A DNA stretch of 64,000 nt. Origin: Diplosphaera chodatii (lineage: Eukaryota > Chlorophyta > Trebouxiophyceae > Prasiolales > Stichococcaceae). The DNA is taken from NCBI GenBank assembly GCA_032358165.1, contig JAALGY010000057.1, positions 1,860,001-1,924,000 on the forward strand. The letters run 5' to 3'. The position numbers were made by a program, and so were the translations under genes. Shown here piece after piece: positions 15,278 through 26,122 of this stretch. Position 1 is the first letter of the stretch; every line of letters begins with the position of its first letter. The notes below the pieces were generated by a model, which was not told where the DNA came from, ran no database searches, and worked only from the letters and a program-made list of their open reading frames with translations.

Positions 15278-17309
15278 ATGGACAGTGTGACAAGAAACGT
15301 GACGAAGGATGGAGCAGTAAGCAAGACAATACTGTCACGTGGCGTTGGCGATCCGCCGTCTTTGTATGCCCGTTGCTTAGGTGCGGCATCTGCACCATGC
15401 GCTGCACATGCGCCAGCCCTGCGGACTATGCCAACGCTGATGGTGAACGCCCTTCCCACGTGCAGTGCACTACAGCGTGAGTCTGGCAGGCAGCGGCACC
15501 GTGGTGTTCGACAGCAGGGCCGAGAACCGCAGCGGCAATGAGCCGGCTGTTGTGGTCGCGGGCCGCAGTGAGGCACTGTGACCTGCATAGACTGCGTGCC
15601 ATCAGGTACATGCATGCTGGCATCGGAACGAAAGCACGTCGATCTTCCTGCAGCCTCGGCGCTGCGGGGCAAGGGGCTGAACCTTGGTGTTGCTACCATG
15701 CGGAAGGGCGAGCGCTGCCAACTGAGCGTCGAGCCTGAGTTCGGCTACGGATCAACAGGTGGGATTGAGAAGCCCACCAGGGCAGCCCGGTGTCGCTGCC
15801 ACTCAAGGCTCCGTCTGTCGATTGGGGTGCCCTGCTGCATGCGTTTCACATCCGCTTGCAAGAAATCGGTGCGCATACCTTGCACAGGCAGCTTCTCGTT
15901 CCCAGCAGTGCCGCCGAATGCGCAGCTCGAGTATGAGGTCGAGCTCGTTGACTGGGAGCCCGCTGGCGAAGAGCCGCCTCGTGAGCAGATGCTGTGAGCC
16001 ACAGCACCAATCCAGATGCTTGCCCGCCTGACTTGCATGTCAGCATGGCCTCCTGCCTACTGTACCGCGCACCGCAGCATGCAGCCTTCAGACGCAACGC
16101 CACACTTCTGGACATCTTCCTCAAGGCTCCACGGAATGCGGCAGGTCAGCAGAAAAAGACAGATACTCGATCTCAATCGAGTCCATTGGCCACACCAGCC
16201 GCAGGGCTCCTCTGCCGTGCGTGCATGCAGGTTTGAGGAGCGGCTGGAGGCGGCGGACCGGCGCCGGACGCAGGGCAACGACCTGTTCAAGGGCGGCGAC
16301 GCGGCGGGTGCGGCCGCCAAGTACGGCCTCGCCCTGTCCTTCCTGGACGAGGACTTCCTCATGCAGCTGGAGGGGCCGCACCTCGATCAGGTCCGCAGCA
16401 GCTGCGGACGCTGCATTTTCCCTGTCCTCCGTGGTGACCCATGCCTTGATGAGGTCCCTGCGCTGATGGGCAATGAAGCAGCATGCAACACCGGGTAGTA
16501 GCCTGCTTTGTAATGCAGGCGCAGGTGAGAGAATGTATGCTCCATCTGCTGTGCAGGCCAATGCGATCAGGCTGCCGCTGCACCTGAACCTGGCGGCCTG
16601 CGACCTGCAGTCCCAGGAGTGGCGTGCCGCCCTTGCCAACTGTGATGAAGTGCGGCGCTGTCCGGCGCTGTCCTGATGATGTGTTGCATGACAGCAGCCA
16701 AGCGCGAACTGCCAGCCATCATGAGCAGCTGACGTATGTGTGCACCCAAGGATGTCCTCCGGGCTCAGTGGAGCTGCTGCTGCAGGTGCTGACCAGTCAG
16801 CCTGACAACAGCAAGGCGCTGTTTCGGCGCGGGCGGGCGCAGCTGCAGCTTGGCAACACAGAGGCAGCAGAGCGGGACTTGTCACAAGCAGCCGCGCTGG
16901 CGCCTCATGATCCTGCGATCAGAAAGGTGCAGAGTCGTGCAGCGATCAGCGCCGACATCTGCCTGTCAACTCTGCAACAGGCAACACATGGGATCGGTAC
17001 CCTGTAATTCTGCATCGACTCCGCCGTCCCGACACTATCACTGTGTAGCGTGTGCATTGCCACGTGCAGGAGTTAGCAGCAGTGCGAAAGGCTCGAAAGG
17101 AGGAGCGTGACGTGCAGAGCAGCCTGTTCAAGGGGCGCCTCTTCCCGCCGGGCCCGCCTCCCGCAGATCCGCAGGTCGATTGGGCGGCGGATGTGCGAAA
17201 GCCCCTGCTCGTCCGGCTGTGGGCACAGCTCATGGCATTTCTCCGGCTGTTGTTCCCTGCTGCAATCTGGCCACGGGACCACGTGTTGGCCAGGACAGAG
17301 GTTTCTTGA
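15278..17309 (+). CDS. TWD1: FKBP42 / TWISTED DWARF 1-type immunophilin, tail-anchored
   Basis: FK506-binding-protein domain, TPR co-chaperone domain and a C-terminal membrane anchor. In plants TWD1 binds HSP90 and ABCB transporters at membranes. Exon 1 (15278-15380) starts MDSVTRNVTKDGAVSKTIL and joins at 15466 to VHYSVSLAGSGTVVFDSR. The FKBP core then runs ALRGKGLNLGVATMRKGERC, PEFGYGSTG and SFPAVPPNAQLEYEVELVDW. The TPR region has EERLEAADRRRTQGNDLFKG, LPLHLNLAACDLQSQEW and SKALFRRGRAQLQLGNTEAA. A linker, SSLFKGRLFPPGPPP, precedes the hydrophobic anchor VRLWAQLMAFLRLLFPAAIW and a short tail. Order and wording follow plant TWD1 throughout. The canonical active-site Trp of the (V/I)xGW motif is replaced (RGKGLNLGV), as in TWD1, so peptidyl-prolyl isomerase activity is probably low. 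Confidence 0.92.
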
Positions 17310-17705
17310 GCATATTGCTTCATGTTGTTTCCGTTTGGCGATGTGCTCAGCTTCATTACAATCTATACGAAAGTTCATCTGGACTACATCACACGACTCA
17401 GCCAGTCAACATGCAGCCTGTGACAAAGCAGGCTTGCATGTAGTCTCGCAAAAGAATGGGCATCACTTAACACTCGTCATGGCGCTGCCAGCTGCACTCA
17501 TATGGCACAGCGCTGATGCTAAGACTGGCGCGCTCCACACAACAATTTCATGCACCTACTGGACAGATTCTTCTCTGATCCCTTGCTCCCTCGCTACCGT
17601 CGGCCGCCATAGTCATGATGCAGACTAGCATTGCTGTGTGCTGTGGTGATCCGCTTGTTGCTATGAGCGGTCAGCCGCATCTGGGGGTGCGTCCGCTGGA
17701 GGGGC
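17310..17705. other. Convergent 3' region FKBP42 / NUMOD3 gene
   Basis: 396 bp of non-coding DNA between two stop codons. TTACA at 17356-17360 is a minus-strand TGTAA that could serve the NUMOD3 gene. No gene seen. Confidence 0.45.
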
Positions 17706-20343
17706 TCAAACACCGCGTGACCGCCTTGTGACCGGAGGCAAAGCAGCGGCACTGGCAGCAGAGTTTGCAGCCGCCGCGGCGTCTGCTGCCTTCTTTGCAC
17801 GGTATTGCAGCGCAGCAGACATTGCTGAGCGCACACGCTGCGGCGCATTTGCTGGTGCAGCCTGCAGCGTGCGTAGTTGTGCTGACGCTGCACCACCAGG
17901 AGCAGTTGCGACTGGAGTGCGGGCAACTGCGGGCTGTTCCGGTGCGTGGTCCGCGGCTTTGCCAATGTCAGCTGCTGCGCCAGCTGCAGAAGACGCTGGC
18001 GGCTTTGGTGACACAGCTGTTGACTGTGTAGAGTTGCTGGCTGCACGCCCATTGGCGAGGGTTGCTGCGTCTGCAGGAGCCGCCACTGCCCATGGGGCAA
18101 CACTGGCATGAACTGCGCTGTTGGGCGCTCCCAAGGAGACCGCTGCCACAGCTGCCAGGTCTGACGGGGGCGCAAGGCGTGACGCCTGGGTTCGTTTGTG
18201 CTCCATGGCTGCCGCAAACCGAGCTGCGCCGCTGCTTAGTGTGCCGCTGCTGCTGGCCCCAGAGGCATCGTCCATCGATGTCAGCGGATCGGCTGCAGCA
18301 GAGTTCAGAGCACGGCTTCAAGAAGGACACCAGACTCTGGTTTCAAACTGAAACACACTGTCGGACAGTGCGCGAGCAGAGTGTCCCTTGACCTGCTCCC
18401 GAGCAAAGGAACCACACCACAAGTCTGTACCTGTGCCGGGCTTGGCGCTGGTGAGCTTGTCGCGCAGCTGCGGCGTGTCCATGACCAGCCGCTCCCGCAT
18501 CATCATGTAGCACTTGTACTTGGCAATGAGCCACTCCACACCTGCATCATCAGGCGGTCGGCATGTTGTGGTGGTCCATGCACACGCCGACCTCAACATG
18601 GGAATGCTGCACGCAGCGCTCCGACTGGCCAGTACAGTGATGACACACTGAACTGGCATGCAGATGTCCACACCGGTGTGCTCCACGTCGGCGAGGCGCG
18701 GCTTGCGGCCGTGGCGCTGCTGAAAGGCGTGCGTCCAGGGCGTCAGCTCCTCCTGCAGCGCCCTGTACTCCCGCAGCTGGTTGCGGTATGTTGCCAGCAC
18801 CTGCAAACAAGCCAGGGCTGTCACCAGAGGGCGCGCTACAGCGGTAATTATGAGACCCAAAAACCGGCAAGCTGTTACTGCAAGCAGCGCCCCTGCAGCG
18901 GCGTAGCTGGAGCGTGGCAGCTCCAGTCTGCGGGCGGGCTGTAACTCAGCTGCGTGTTGGGGCGCTGCACCGCAGTAGGAATGCCCACCTGCGTGCGCGT
19001 CGGCGGCTTGCTGCCTCTGACGCCCCTGAGGCCGCTGGAGCTGGAGCCGGGGTTGGTGTTGCGGAAGCGCGAGGCGTCAAAGCGCGGCGCCTCTGCCGTG
19101 GCGCCGTGCACCTGCCAGGTACCGCCAAAAAGACAGTAAGACCACGGAGTGTGGACATCCTGGGTAGCAGGGCATCATTCGTGATTTTGCTTGTGCGACG
19201 ACGCCGCCCAGCACGGACTGTGCAGAAACACGTGATCGACATTGCGTTGCTTTTTTGCATCCCACTGCACCTCCTCAATGGCGCGTAGGACGCGGCAGGC
19301 GGCGTGGCGCCGCCGCTGCGCTGCTGCAATCGCCAGCTTGTGGTCATCCGCCTTCGGCCGGCCAGACTGCGCCGCTGACAGCGCCGCGGCAGTGCCCTGC
19401 AGTAGGTCAGACAGTTGGTTGACGATGGTGCGACATGTGGGGCCCAGATACTGCACCAGATGCCCCTGCTGGCTGTCAGGCTCCGAAACATGTCACAGCA
19501 GTGATCCTACTGGCTTGAAACCATACCGGCGTGTGGCGCATGCCGGTGTGCGTGCGGCTCATCTTCTTGCGGGTGGTGCGCAGGTGCGTGCTGTTCATGT
19601 GCGCAGCCGACATCTTGGCACGTGTCTCATCACTCAGCTTCAGCCCCTTATTCCAAGGCACCTTCCCCTGCAGATGCAACAAGCAGGCTTGCATGAGTTT
19701 GTGCGTGGTTCGTTGTGATCTGTAGAGTGCACGCTGCCGCTGATAGAAGCCGCCATTCCAGACAGGTAGCTGTCTGTGCACACACCGACCTGAAGTTTGG
19801 CACCGATGCTGGCCCGCAGGTCGGGGTTCTTCTTCCAACGTCGTTTCTGTGACAGGCTGATCTTGGCGCGCGTCTCCTCAGGGGTGCTGCGCCCCTTGTT
19901 CCAGGGCGGCTTGCGGCCGCTGCTTGGCTGCCCTGCTGACACCTGCGGCAAGTGCGCATCGAGGGTGTGAATGCTTTGCCATACGATGCCAGTCACGCAC
20001 GACATCCTGACAGGGCAGATGGACACCGTGTCAGTACCTCTGCATCCACAGTGCCCACGGCCGATAGTGGTCCTGAGGACGATCTGGAGCTGGGGGCTGC
20101 TGCTGTGCTGCTGGCGCTGCCATGGTGATCCGTCAGGCTTTGTCCGAGCTGCGGTTGCCGTGATACGTCCCTCGCCGTCGCCAGGCCCGTCGACGCGCAG
20201 ATGCACGAGGTTGCACAGGAGTGCCGTGCTGGCTGGCACGATGCCCGCGCCCGCAAGTCTGCACACATAGCGTTCATGTGAGGCTGCTGAAGGCCCTTGC
20301 ATTGTGAGTGGCTCTCATGAAAGGCCATGCACGCCTTTTGCAT
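17706..20343 (-). CDS. NUMOD3-repeat protein with a FAM13/Sld2-like helical segment
   Basis: Read on the minus strand. A Ser/Ala-rich N-terminal exon ends SSGPLSAVGTVDAE and joins in phase to VSAGQPSSGRKPPWNKGRST. Two NUMOD3 (nuclease-associated modular domain 3) units follow: PPWNKGRSTPEETRAKISLS with QKRRWKKNPDLRASIGAKLQ (about 19790-19930), and VPWNKGLKLSDETRAKMSAA with TTRKKMSRTHTGMRHT (about 19540-19670). Next is a helical exon, CRTIVNQLSDLLQGTAAAL. Then LREYRALQEELTPWTHAFQQ with RHGRKPRLADVEHTG (about 18660-18800) and VEWLIAKYKCYMMMRERLV (about 18490-18545) resemble the FAM13/Sld2-type coil with its HGRKP turn. The tail is Ala/Ser-rich, ending TRRSRGV at 17706. NUMOD3 units bind DNA in organellar homing endonucleases; I see no GIY-YIG or HNH nuclease here. 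Plant nuclear genomes encode related NUMOD3 proteins of unclear role. The start codon is not resolved. Confidence 0.72.
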
Positions 20344-20994
20344 GCATCACGCTCACCTGCCCTGGATACTTGGCTGACTTGTTGCAGCCCAACAGTACTC
20401 AGTATTGCCATCCTTGCTGCAGCTTAATCAAGCGTGACATGTGTTGGCTGAGGAGCGGATCATGATGATATCCGTTTCCTAGGTGACTTCCGTCAACCAG
20501 CCGGTCATGCGGCTTCGAGATCGCAAGCTTCTGGGTACGTGCAACAGAGGAATATCTGGCAGCCGATCCAATGAGCAGAACGCTATCTTGAGGGACAACC
20601 AGTCGCCTTGCACGTCAGACGTGCCACGGACCACTCGTCGTAGCAAGCTCTGTTTCAGAGACTCTGCATGTGGCTTGCGCACGTCGGCATGTGGGGTGCA
20701 GCTTTGTGGCTCGGGAGTCGGAGATCGAAGCAAGGGCCAGAGAAAGGAAGGTTCGAGGGAATTCTGCATCTGCAAATCTACAGGGCGGGCTTGAAGTCTC
20801 CGATCTTTGAAGTCCGGATCTACCCAGATGCCCGGTGCATCCGCGACATATGTTCAAGTGAACACAGTCAGGCGACCTGAAATAAGCGCGTGGTGTACGC
20901 TCTGAGGAGAGCTGCGCACTGTTGCAGCGCCGTGTGCCGAAGCTATGATCAGCTCAGACGTGTGAACATGCGCAGCGGCACAAATGCATAGGCG
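20344..20994. other. Divergent intergenic region NUMOD3 gene / asparaginase
   Basis: About 650 bp. ORFs on both strands near 20480-20880 have no recognisable motif and look like chance. It probably contains both 5' UTRs and promoters, possibly the missing first exon of the NUMOD3 gene. Confidence 0.4.
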
Positions 20995-23763
20995 ATGGCA
21001 TTCCACCGCAACTTCTTCGCACCGACAGGGCCGCTGTCAGGCCGCCTGTGCAGATCACAGCCGCTGTGCAGCGCGCAGAGGCTGCACAGTGTGCAGAGGC
21101 ATCAGTACACGCCGCGGCATGCACATGTGCATGCGCAGGCGGCAAGCCCCAACCCCGCGCGGCTCGACGGGGAACCCCAGGCGCGCAAGAAACAGCCTTG
21201 TGAGTCGCATGACAGCACCATCATGCGGTCAGCTCACCTGGCGACATCAGGGTACACAACATGCCGCAGGAGCGCACTGCATCGCAACCTCCAGATCCCG
21301 GCAGCAGCAGCGACACAGACCCCGATGAAACTGCCGAGACGGTGCGGACCATTACGCGGCCGCTGCCGCGGGTGCTGGTCGTGCACACGGGCGGCACTCT
21401 GGGCATGGACCCTGGAGTTTCGTACCAAATTGACGCCAGTGGCAAGCCAGTGCTGGCAGCGGGGACAGGCGGCACATATGCCGGCGGCCTCAAACCAGGT
21501 GCTGGTACACTGTGACCACAGACAGAACGAGTCAAGATTCCGATGCACGCTGTGCTGGTTGCGTACGAAGCGCTGATGCTGCGCACATCTGTGCAGGGAC
21601 CATGCTGAGGAGTTTGCTCAAGGTGCGTGTGTCTGCTCATACAAGAGGTGCACTGAAGCACACCAACGTACGTGCCACCCAGGTTTGAACGGTGTTGCGG
21701 TGGTGCAGGTCGTGCCTGAGCTGTCAAGCATTGCAAATCTAGATTTGAAGGTGGCTTTCAACCTCGACAGCTCTCGCATCGGGCCAGGTGGGCTACGAGC
21801 TGCCGCTTTGTCAATGTGACATGTGGAACAGCTTTATCGTGAGCGTCCACCCTGTACAGGTGAATGGATACAGTTGGCAAGACTTCTGGATGCCAATCGG
21901 CGGCAGTACGATGCCTTCCTCGTTGTGCATGGTACATGTTGACGCCTACTGTTCCCTGTCGATTGCACGTGCTGAGTACTCATCAAGTGCTGCAGATATG
22001 CAGCATCGCACCCTGCACTGTTCCTGTGTTCCATGTGCAGGCACTGATACTTTGGCGTACACTGCAGCCGCCTTGAGTTTCATGTTGGCAGGGTTCAAAA
22101 AACCCATTGTACTGACAGGTGAGTGGAAGGCTGCCAAGGATACTGTGGGTTTGCATGTCACGACAGCAAACAAAGTGCTGCGCAAGCTGTGAGACCACTC
22201 ACTGGTGACTCATTGTGCTCAGGCAGGGTCCCAGCTTCCACTGCTGCTGCCAAGGTCAGATGCTCGACAGGTAAGGAGCAAAGCATCCCTCCTGCTCTGG
22301 GGCACGCACGGGCCAAGTTGTCGCAGATTTTCATGTCATCAGCGTGGCCGCACCTACTGTTGCTTGCTCATGCAGAACCTGGTGGATAGCCTCACAGTTG
22401 CGGTGGACACGCCCGCGCACAACCGGCTTTCTGAGGTGGCGATCTGCTTTGGTGGCAAGCTGCTCCGTGGCAACCGCACCCAGAAGGCAAGTGGTGAAAC
22501 AGTATGGTCCCTGCGTGATTTGCCAATATATTGGAGTGCATGCTCTTACCGTCCAGCCCTGCCATTGCAGGTGCACTCTTCTTCTTACCAAGCATTTGCC
22601 AGCCCGTCGTACCCCCCGCTTGCCATCATGGGCGTTGACACAGAATGGAGGCGAGTACAACTGTGACTGTGGTTCGTGGTGCAACACACCAGTCAATGCC
22701 GTTGCGCACATGATGACACCGTAGTGCTGCCAATGTGCAGGCCAGACTACCTCCTACAGGTGTGCTGCTGCAACTCTTGCACTGTCCCTGCACCATGCCT
22801 TGGGCTGCTGTCACTGCTGCAAGTCTGTGGCACAGCACCAAAGCAGAACGGAATCTGTTGACTGTGGTGTCACACTGCTTGCTCCCACGCAGCCGCATGG
22901 AGCATACAGCCCACGCTTTGAGTTGGACCCAGCTGTCATGCGGATCCCCATTGTACCTGGCGCTGACCCCAGACAGTCGTATGGCGATCTGTCAGGCATC
23001 AACTTTGTTGGAATTTTTGCAAGAGTTGTGTTGACACCGTGCAGCGCACCAGAGCGAGCAACGAGGGATGCCCTGTGGATGCTGCATTGCAGGCCGCGGC
23101 GTGCATGGCATTGTGCTGGAGGCTTTCGGCGCTGGCAACATGCCGGTGACTCGTGGTGCATCAGCTCAGCCTGCAAGTTTGACAGTTGTACGAACGGCCA
23201 GTACTTTCTGATCTGACTCTTGATGCTGTGCATACGTGCAACAGGATGCTGAGCACCACCATTGGCTGCCATGGCTGAAGGAGCAGCGTGCGGCTGGCTT
23301 GCAGGTGTTGCCTTACCTGCGCGCTGCCTATGAGGGCCGAGGATGAGGGCACAGGACGTCAATAAACCAAGCACGTATCCTTGTTGCCACAAGGTGTTGC
23401 TCTGCTGCCAGGTGTATCTGTCTTCGCAATGTCAAAAGGGCGGTCTGCATCCGGACCTATACGCCAGCGGCAGCGGTGCAATGGCCATGGGCTGCGAGGC
23501 GGGTCCCCTCATGACGGTGAGATTGAATACATCGTACGAGCCACTGCCCACTGCTGTGCAATATCTAGCATATACCTCTGGCGACTCAGACTCTGCTGCC
23601 TCTGCTGGTGGCTTGCTCTGCAGCCTTGTTGGGAGCTGACAGCGGCGGACCAACATAATTCTGGACTAATGCAATGCAGCCGGAGTGCGCTGCGGTGAAG
23701 ATGATGTTTTCCCTACGGTATCCAGACATAAAGCTGGGCTGGCCACTAGCCGGCGAGATGTAG
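20995..23763 (+). CDS. L-asparaginase (AnsA/type I-like, organelle-targeted?)
   Basis: Hydrolyses asparagine to aspartate and ammonia. The ATG at 20995 begins MAFHRNFFAPTGPLSGRLCR, an Arg/Ser/His-rich leader with few acidic residues that could be a plastid or mitochondrial presequence. The catalytic core starts RVLVVHTGGTLGMDPG (near 21370-21420), with the first nucleophile Thr in HTGGTLG. Next comes VVPELSSIANLDLKVAFNLD. The second active-site motif is spliced together from the exon ending NRRQYDAFLVVHG and the one beginning TDTLAYTAAALSFML (GTDT). Then come KPIVLTG, AGSQLPLLLPRSDARQ, LVDSLTVAVDTPAHNRLSEV, IVLEAFGAGNMPVTRG and YLSSQCQKGGLHPDLYASGS. The end is PECAAVKMMFSLRYPDIKLG with stop TAG 23761-23763. 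Domain order matches the N-terminal asparaginase of human ASPG and E. coli AnsA, without the ankyrin tail. TGTAA follows at 23795. Confidence 0.9.
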
Positions 23764-23780
23764 CAGTGAGGGTCAAAAGC

Positions 23781-23785
23781 TTACA
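23781..23785 (-). terminator. Minus-strand TGTAA, candidate poly(A) signal of the sterol isomerase
   Basis: TTACA on the plus strand, 162 nt beyond the minus-strand stop at 23947. It lies inside the presumed 3' UTR of the convergent asparaginase gene. Confidence 0.4.
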
Positions 23786-23794
23786 GCCACTCAC

Positions 23795-23799
23795 TGTAA
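23795..23799 (+). terminator. TGTAA polyadenylation signal for the asparaginase gene
   Basis: TGTAA starting 32 nt after the stop codon at 23761-23763. Confidence 0.5.
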
Positions 23800-23946
23800 T
23801 ACAATTCAGTACTTTGCAGAACTTCAGCTTCCTGATTTGATAGCTACACACCCCCAATGCCTTGCGTGCGTCATGACATCTTCCTGGTCTGCTCCGCTCT
23901 GAAGGCAGGCACAGATCGTCAGGGAGCTTATCAAACGCTGTATGTC

Positions 23947-25111
23947 TCATGACAGCACACAGCAATGCAAGTCAAGAGACGCACAACACACGGGTGCTAC
24001 GATGATATGGTGGTCATAGGTGCACCTTTGCTGAAAGGCAACAGCTCTGTGTACTGCCTGCGCTGCCCTGAATATCATGATGCTGGGGATCACGATCCAC
24101 ACACTGTTGACAATCACGAAGTAGAACCAGAAGTACATGAACTCAGGCCTCGAGTGTATGAGCCCTGCAGTAGGCAGGCGTGAGACTGGTGATCTGGCCA
24201 TGTAAATGGCTTGTGCCATCAAGAGTGCAAACACATCACCTACAGCAGCAACTTTCAGCATTACAGCAGCATGCTTTCGAGCTGCTCTCTTGCAGTTGTG
24301 CATACCTTCTAGAACAGTGGTCGCAAAGTATAACACATCACCATATATCTGCCCCAAGGACACCATGATCTGCACGGTGTACGCCCATGGCCGATGCGTC
24401 AAGATGCCATAGACAACCAGGAAGCATGCGGGCCCCTCCACAAATGCTGTGACCGCCTCCATAGATATTACAAAAGGGTCCCGCGTCGCATAGCGAGAGT
24501 CTGCCTGCGTATACTCTCTCCCTGCAAACACAGACGAAGGCAACCCTTGACAGTGTACGGCCCGGATGGGGGCAGGCAAACGATGCTGAGGAGATCGTCA
24601 TGCACATCCACATCTAGAGCAATGGCTCACAGATCTCTGAAAGAACGCCGCCAGAGGTGTCCTTGTAGAAGTTGGGATGCAACACAACATAGCCTGAAAA
24701 GATGGCAAAGGCTTGATACGTGAATCTCCAACATGGCATGCACAGCATCAGTGCCAAATCCGCAGCAATTGTCCAGGCGCACCCTCTATTATGAAATGCA
24801 CGACGCCGGTCATGGCAAACCAGCTAGCAGTGATGCGCTCATGCCGTTTGAGGTTTCCGAAGCGACCTGTTGGCATTCCAGAACTTTCAACTTCAGCTGG
24901 GTTGCGACATGCTGGTCTGTTGCTCACAGATCATCTGACAAATCGTCACGTTGATGCGCAACCGCTGATCTCGCGCACCTGTCAGGAACCATGTCAAGGC
25001 GAAGAAGGTACCACAGACGCCAAAGAACCATGCCAGAACTTGTTGGAACGGGATGGCTGGCGGCGCATATCCAGGCAGCATCAGATCGACTGGATAGTAG
25101 GGGTGCGTCAT
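23947..25111 (-). CDS. EBP-type 3-beta-hydroxysteroid delta8-delta7 isomerase
   Basis: Emopamil-binding-protein family sterol isomerase of the ER, which shifts the B-ring double bond in phytosterol/ergosterol synthesis (plant HYD1). The ATG at 25111 opens MTHPYYPVDLMLPGYAPPA, followed by the first membrane helix VLAWFFGVCGTFFALTWFL. Further exons are RFGNLKRHERITASWFAMTG plus VVHFIIEG (about 24795-24880), GYVVLHPNFYKDTSGGVL (about 24645-24700), and SRYATRDPFVISMEAVTAFV. The next reads FLVVYGILTHRPWAYTVQIM, LGQIYGDVLYFATTVLEG and FMYFWFYFVIVNSVWIVIPS. The conserved His in the second helix and the two Glu residues (IIEG, SMEAVTAFVEGP) expected in the active site are present. The last exon after FRAAQAVHRA is less certain, and I take the TGA at 23947 as the stop. 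The gene is convergent with the asparaginase gene. Confidence 0.9.
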
Positions 25112-26122
25112 GGTGAATGTCCGGGACCGCGCACTAGATGATGGTACTGAGAGCAACGGTCTGCTCTGCCAGGGGTATACCGACTGTGGACTGCGGTCTA
25201 CACGATATAGATCGCGGAGAGAGCCTGGCACATACAAGGCTTAAGAACTCATGGAGCCAAGCCAAATCAAAACCACAGCTTGAGAATGGTTTGTCGAGTC
25301 TTTTGAGACGGTCGGAACCTTTGCACGCAGCCTTCTGTCGACAACATGAAGACGAGCCTCAGGTTGTCACAGATGACTAAATGGTATTGTTCGCACATGG
25401 CGTCGAGCCACCGTGGTATTCATAGCGTAAAGTTACTTTCAAGGGATATAGAACTTCCAAGCGGGAAATGTTGCATTCCCCTTCTTGCTTCTGTCAGACA
25501 TTGCGCTCAGCACGTCAGCACTGGATAGCCCGCACAGTCTGTTCCTCCTTGCCACCGGCTGTTTTTGACCAAGTGCAGAGTAGCCACACGCTTGCGGCCG
25601 GTGCTGATCTACAGCGTCTGCTGTGGACGACGAAGTGCTACGGGTCGTGCTTGCCTCATAGTTGTACTGTCTACTTCCGGGAAGTCGTGCACCTCCCTGC
25701 GGCGCCCGATACGCAGCGCGGTCACAGGCAGCTGACCTGTGACAGCAGCGCTGCTTGCCAGCCGGCGGCGACGCCAGGCGCGTGGCGTCGTGCAGTTGTC
25801 AGACGCGAGTCGCCCACAACGCGGAAGCTCACACGCAACGGCCTGCACAGTGCCTGCAGCCGGCGCACTGGGGAGATCAGCCGGCTGTCGATTAGAAACA
25901 TCAGCGACTGGCATCGCGCAGGGGCATCTGTCCGTGGCTTCTGCGGGCGCACCGGCGCTTTCGCGACCTTCGGCAGTCCCGGCGCACTGAGATGTCGACG
26001 CACCTTCGGGAGTAGCTCCGTCGCACCTGGCCGCCCTGGCATGCCGCCCTTGAGGGGCATGCGCGGCCGGTGCTGAGGGTTTGCGAGGCTGACCTGATCC
26101 GTCAGTGCTTTCGCGGGCAGCC
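25112..26122. other. 1 kb divergent region, sterol isomerase / Ser-Pro-rich ORF
   Basis: No supported exon. The part from about 25740 becomes GC-rich and is open on the minus strand (ORF to 26628), but that reading has no motif and I treat it as antisense shadow. It probably holds both promoters. Confidence 0.4.

Noticed and set aside
17594..18217. Gln/Leu-rich minus-strand ORF overlapping the NUMOD3 gene tail.
   Set aside because: It is a frame-shadow of the Ala/Ser-rich C-terminal exon (17706-18275).
20480..20880. ORFs on both strands between the NUMOD3 and asparaginase genes.
   Set aside because: No domain, mixed composition and no joinable splice sites toward a neighbour. Likely promoter/UTR.
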